NCBI GenBank assembly: GCA_963995505.1
Contig: OZ023180.1
Span: 15,948,689-16,012,688, forward strand
Direction of reading: 5' to 3'
Length of the DNA stretch: 64,000 nt
DNA from: Hypericum androsaemum
Lineage: Eukaryota > Streptophyta > Magnoliopsida > Malpighiales > Hypericaceae
A program made the translations under genes and the position numbers. The notes beneath the pieces were generated by a model. It did no database searches. It was not told where the DNA came from and saw nothing but the letters and a program-made list of their open reading frames with translations. Below are positions 60,125 to 64,000 of this stretch, in pieces. Within the stretch, counting starts at the first letter, position 1, and each line of letters opens with the position of its first letter.

Positions 60125-63101
60125 CTAATTCTCTAACTCTTCATCTTCCCTTTTTCCTGGAAGAAAACCAATAGTGTAAGAGGGCACCAACGTGACAGTA
60201 ACGATTTGAATGGAATGCAGGAAAGAGTATGTAGCTTACTCTTGTCCGAACCATTTGTTTCAAAGATATATCCAGCTTCGGCAAAATGGGATTTGACCAA
60301 ATCGAGAGCCCTGGACCGATGAGATATCTTGTTCTTTTCTTCTTTGGGCATCTCAGCATAGCTGCAACCGAAGAGGCCAAGTTCTTATTCAGTCCAGGCT
60401 TTTAGTTTCGACTAAGACATACATTTGGGAAGGGAACAACTATGTCAATGTGAACAACAAAGAGGGATTAAGATGTTAAAAGGATATGGACTAACGTTAG
60501 CTCATAGCCATCTGGTTGAAAGATTGGATCCCAGCCAAAATCATTGGGGCCCCGTGCTGGAACAATCTTCCCCTACAAAACAGCCAGAGCAACAAGTTAC
60601 TGCTAGTGCAATGCATGCCAGTTTTTCAATTTTCTTTCCAAACAAACAATCACATGCCAGACGAGAAACTGCTTGTTATGCACAATTCAGAAAAAAATTG
60701 GAGTCCCGGAGAATTTTTTCAAGTTCATTATCCTCCGTGCCTATAAATTTTGAGGGATCTAAGCTTTGAAAGAATGCAGAATGTTAGAGCGCATAACTGG
60801 TTGTAATTAATAAAAACCATAATCAATGGGAAACAAATCGAGTAGACCTAGTCATTACAAGTATGCAAAGATGAAAGATATGCCTTATTAAAGACTTAAG
60901 TTCAAGTTTCTTGAAACTGAAACGGAGAGATTGTGAACTAAAGATTAGAGTAGCATCAGAAAAGCTAGAATCTAGATGAGGCCTACTGGTGAATAGTAGT
61001 TATGTTGGAAGCGCAATTTTGATGAATGAGAATGTGATAACAGATTCTTGCTTAACCCAATGATTTTAATAGATTTTCTGAGTCCAAGATAGTCCTTAAC
61101 AAAAGGGAGGCAATATAACAGAGGACAATGGATTATATCGTGAAATGACATGGAGTAACCACGTTGCATCAGCAGCCGTTGGTTTCATGAGTGCTTTGGC
61201 CTGGCCTCACACAATGATAATTGCATAACTCAGTTGCAGTAATCCAACAAGACACATCTTTGAAGCAATAATTTCTTCTAGGAGCAAAGATCATCATATA
61301 ATTGAAAATGGGTGTCTCAGACCTCAGTGAAGGGATAGAGAGAGGATGTAAGCTTTCTTATGCAACTATCACCGGGAAAAAAATTAATGGCAGAGCTAGC
61401 GTGGACGAAGATCCCAGAGTTCCATCGCCGCATCATTCAAATCAAGAACTCAGTATTTCTCAAAACTTCCGTGACATATAACTGTTTACAAAGTCTGGAA
61501 TGTTGTGTCTTCAGCAGATAAGCTATAATTCGAATAATTGAGAGGGCAGCTTCAGAAGCTTCAGGCATTCCAACTTTTCTAAAAGAGATTCATAATTTTA
61601 GATGAAATTCTGAAGGAAAAATCAACAGCAGAAAAGCATGTTGCAACTACCAAGTACTGTACACTTCGAAAATCAGAACTTGTCATGTCCAGGATATAGC
61701 ATGGTGAAAAGATTTCTGTGACATGATAGGTGAAAGCATTCTTCAGACAAGATTTCCTGGGTGTTGTTACTTGGTTAAATGCAACAATTTTGTGCATATG
61801 TAAACCATTGATTGCTTGAGAGGATATAAAAAAGACAGCAAAAGAAGCTGCAAAAACTTACCGGGGTTTTCCCTACAAATGTTATAGGCTCAGATTCAGG
61901 GCCAAGAGCAAATGAAAATGCACATAGAGCAAAAGACGACTTGTCATCATAAGCCATCAACATGTTATTGAGACCTGAGTAAAGTCCCCAGAAAGAGGTA
62001 AATACTTCAAACATAAAACTACAGCAACATAGAGGCATAACACCAACAAAAGAGTGCGCACCTTCATGACCAATCTTCTGCAGGAACCACTTGCTGCATG
62101 ACATAAGAGTAATACAGATCAAATAAACACGACAAAAGATGGAAAATAAAAGAGCACAAAGGGAACAATCAAGGATCGGAAAATAACAAAGTTGAACTCA
62201 AAAGTCCTACTAAAAAGTTCAAAATCACAGATACCGGGAATGCCCCCTCAGGAACAGACCAAAAGGAACACCAACTTACATATACGGCCCTGCCAAAAAC
62301 AATACGAAAAGTCAAATCAAAAGAAGCCTACAGAAAGGGAAAAAAACGAACAGAAACGGGCAAGAGTGGGATCAAATCAATTTAGCCAAAAGAACAAACA
62401 AATAACAACGTTGAGTACCTGGAAGACCCTTTAGAGCATTGAAGCATAGACATGTATCCTCCACCAAGACCGGACCTTTAACCTTCACAATCACCCGAAG
62501 CAACTAAACTCAAATTCACATTCACTTCACTTGCACACACACCACAAATACTCTCTCCCTCCCTCTCCCTTTTTTTTAGAAATAAAATTTTACACCAAAA
62601 TTACACCTTAATTCTTGCCCAAGCACGTTTAACTTTGGAGTTCTGATAGTATCCCGTCTCTCTCTCTCCACACACACACACACCCTCTTTCTTTCTTAAA
62701 AAATATATCCCCTCTTTCTTTCTTTAAAATATATATATATATATATATAAATAATGAAAAAAGAGAAGAATTAGACCTGAATGGCAGCCAAACGGGCCTT
62801 CTCTTTCGAGATATCCTCGGGTTCTCCTTGCAGCTCAGGCACTACACATCAATAAAGATCACTTCCATTTTTTTATTTTTCTAAAAAAATATCAATGAAC
62901 TTATTCTCTTTTAAAGGGGAAGAAATAAAAAAGAGGGTTTTGGAATTAGAATAGAATATACGTACTATCAAGCTTAAGGGACTGGAAAGGGATTGTTTGG
63001 CCCAAAATGGCGCGCACTTCCTCCAGCTTCTTCGCGTTCCCCGTCACGAACGTCACCGGCCGTGACACCACCAACCCTCCTCCTGCTTTCGCCATCGCCA
63101 T
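60125..63101 (-). CDS. ITPA: Inosine triphosphate pyrophosphatase (HAM1/ITPase)
   Basis: Hydrolyses ITP, dITP and XTP to monophosphates, keeping deaminated purines out of nucleic acids; cytosolic. Nine exons on minus: 62966-63101, 62777-62841, 62419-62482, 62280-62289, 62062-62093, 61862-61974, 60496-60572, 60240-60361, 60125-60156. GT-AG borders, consistent phases, 216 residues. Family blocks are [12 protein letters not shown] (18-29), [62 protein letters not shown] and the ISHRSRAL active-site motif. Exon 4 is only 10 nt and is needed to write PYI between conserved blocks. The last exon is the least certain: without the 60157-60239 intron the frame reads on to a stop at 60133 and gives 241 residues. 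The start at 63101 is the first of two close Mets. Confidence 0.93.
62280..62289 (-). other. ITPA: 10-nt microexon of the ITPase gene
   Basis: GGCCGTATAT between acceptor TTTTTGGCAG and donor GTAAGT. It enters in phase 1 and leaves in phase 2. Skipping it would shift the frame and destroy the conserved GLPGPYIKWF segment. Confidence 0.85.
62729..62748. repeat. (AT)n microsatellite in ITPase intron 2
   Basis: About ten AT units, about 30 bp downstream (in gene order) of the exon 2 donor. Confidence 0.9.
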
Positions 63102-63170
63102 CTCTCTCTCTCGGCTCTTTCACTTCTCCTTTCCGTTTCTTCGTTCCCGGTTTTTGAAGTGTAATGCGCT

Positions 63171-63230
63171 TGGGCCAAAAAAATGTTTACGAAGGCCCAA
63201 TTGCATGTGCCAAGGTTATTTATGGGCCCA
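63171..63230 (-). promoter_or_regulatory. Cluster of site II (TGGGCC/GGCCCA) elements upstream of ITPase
   Basis: TGGGCC at 63171, GGCCCA at 63194 and TGGGCCCA at 63223, 70-130 bp upstream of the ATG. Such TCP-binding site II boxes are usual in plant housekeeping promoters. Confidence 0.6.
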
Positions 63231-64000
63231 CGATTACTAAGAGCCCAATAGTGGGAGATCGAGATTTTTATACCAGTATTCTCGTGATTTAAAAATGTTG
63301 GACGACCAACTGATACAGATTTTTTTACTTAACATTCAAGTATATGAATAATTGATTTAGCACTGAGGACGTACATTTGTTGTGTTCAAAATCGTAAATC
63401 ACCTTCTAATAATTTGTATTAATAATTTCCCTCGGATGACGAGGGGATCATTTCAAACAACACAAAGAGAAAATTTATTTTTTTTAAGCAAAGAGAAAAT
63501 TTATTGATAACATCAGCCAGAAAATAGAGAGCAACATTTAATCAAAATATAGAAATGAAAAAATATATATACAAAAAATTCTAGGAAAATTTTCATGATA
63601 TTTTGTAAATTTAATATCTGCGTGTAGAAGGCTTAGTTGATAAATGAGGATGTAATATTTGGGGAGTCCTATCACGAAAAAAAAACGCTCGTGTTATATG
63701 GCATTTAATTAATTTTAGATGATGACCATTTAATTTAATAGATTGGATTCAAATTTTAATATGTTCAATTTGTAGATAGTCAAAATAAAAGGAGTTGATT
63801 TTATTTTGTAAATTCATCTTTTTTATGAAAATTTGAATTGAAAAACTATATAAAAATCTTTCTAGTTATCAGGTGCATTCCGAAATTGTCCGGCTCAAAA
63901 TATGACTTTCAAAAAACAAATTGATTCCAAATTAGTGGATGATGCATATAACGTACTTAATAATAATTACGACTAAACAAAAAAAATGTTTTCAAAAATG
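63231..64000. other. AT-rich spacer at right edge
   Basis: Nothing recognised apart from the micro-insertion at 63464-63505. Confidence 0.45.
63464..63505 (-). mobile_element. Micro-retroposon, minus orientation, 16-bp duplication
   Basis: AAAGAGAAAATTTATT at 63464-63479 and 63490-63505, identical, flank the 10-bp insert TTTTTTAAGC (GCTTAAAAAA on minus). Confidence 0.75.

Noticed and set aside
1..64000. CRISPR arrays, bacterial operons, tRNA or rRNA genes
   Set aside because: The DNA is plant nuclear. The repeats found are not regularly spaced arrays, and the B-box-like stretches sit in degenerate SINE-like elements, not in foldable tRNAs.

Overview
This is nuclear DNA of a flowering plant. 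The genes are split by many GT-AG introns, and the proteins are plant types: a PTS2 peroxisomal thiolase, a KAB-type potassium-channel beta subunit, an S-domain receptor kinase, a CAD1-like dehydrogenase and a pectate lyase. Spacers are AT-rich and full of retroelement debris. I cannot name the species. All exon maps below were built by hand: I matched reading frames to known families and required GT-AG borders and phase continuity.

Layout. 1-3350 (-): the 5' part of an S-domain receptor kinase, with its kinase domain off the left edge and an LTR-type insertion in intron 1. 3646-8896 (+): a decayed Ty3/gypsy gag-protease remnant fused to a 5'-truncated Ty1/copia element. 9368-12437 (-): complete 13-exon peroxisomal 3-ketoacyl-CoA thiolase. 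13.8-14.6 kb: LINE 3' fragment and a short repeat. 16110-18912 (-): complete 5-exon KAB1-like aldo/keto reductase. 19-26 kb: spacer with an unidentified broken coding stretch and MITE-like repeats. 26021-30259 (+): complete 9-exon GPI mannosyltransferase 3 (PIG-B). 31.2-33.9 kb (+): CAD1-like alcohol dehydrogenase with a 5'UTR intron. 34-51 kb: a retroposon graveyard of LINE fragments (one nested in another), a 1.15-kb retroposon with a perfect 16-bp target duplication, and short SINE-like elements. 51.4-56 kb (+): 7-exon pectate lyase. 58367-59590: a 1.2-kb element with about 400-bp terminal inverted repeats and a possible captured gene fragment. 60125-63101 (-): ITP pyrophosphatase with a 10-nt microexon.

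The genes do not form a pathway; they are neighbouring housekeeping and cell-wall genes with separate promoters. The most interesting signal is in the spacers and introns. There is a recurring class of very short insertions (about 10-24 bp ending in an A-run) flanked by 10-18-bp target duplications, which look like extremely 5'-truncated retropositions. A family of about 180-bp SINE-like elements carries matching target duplications.
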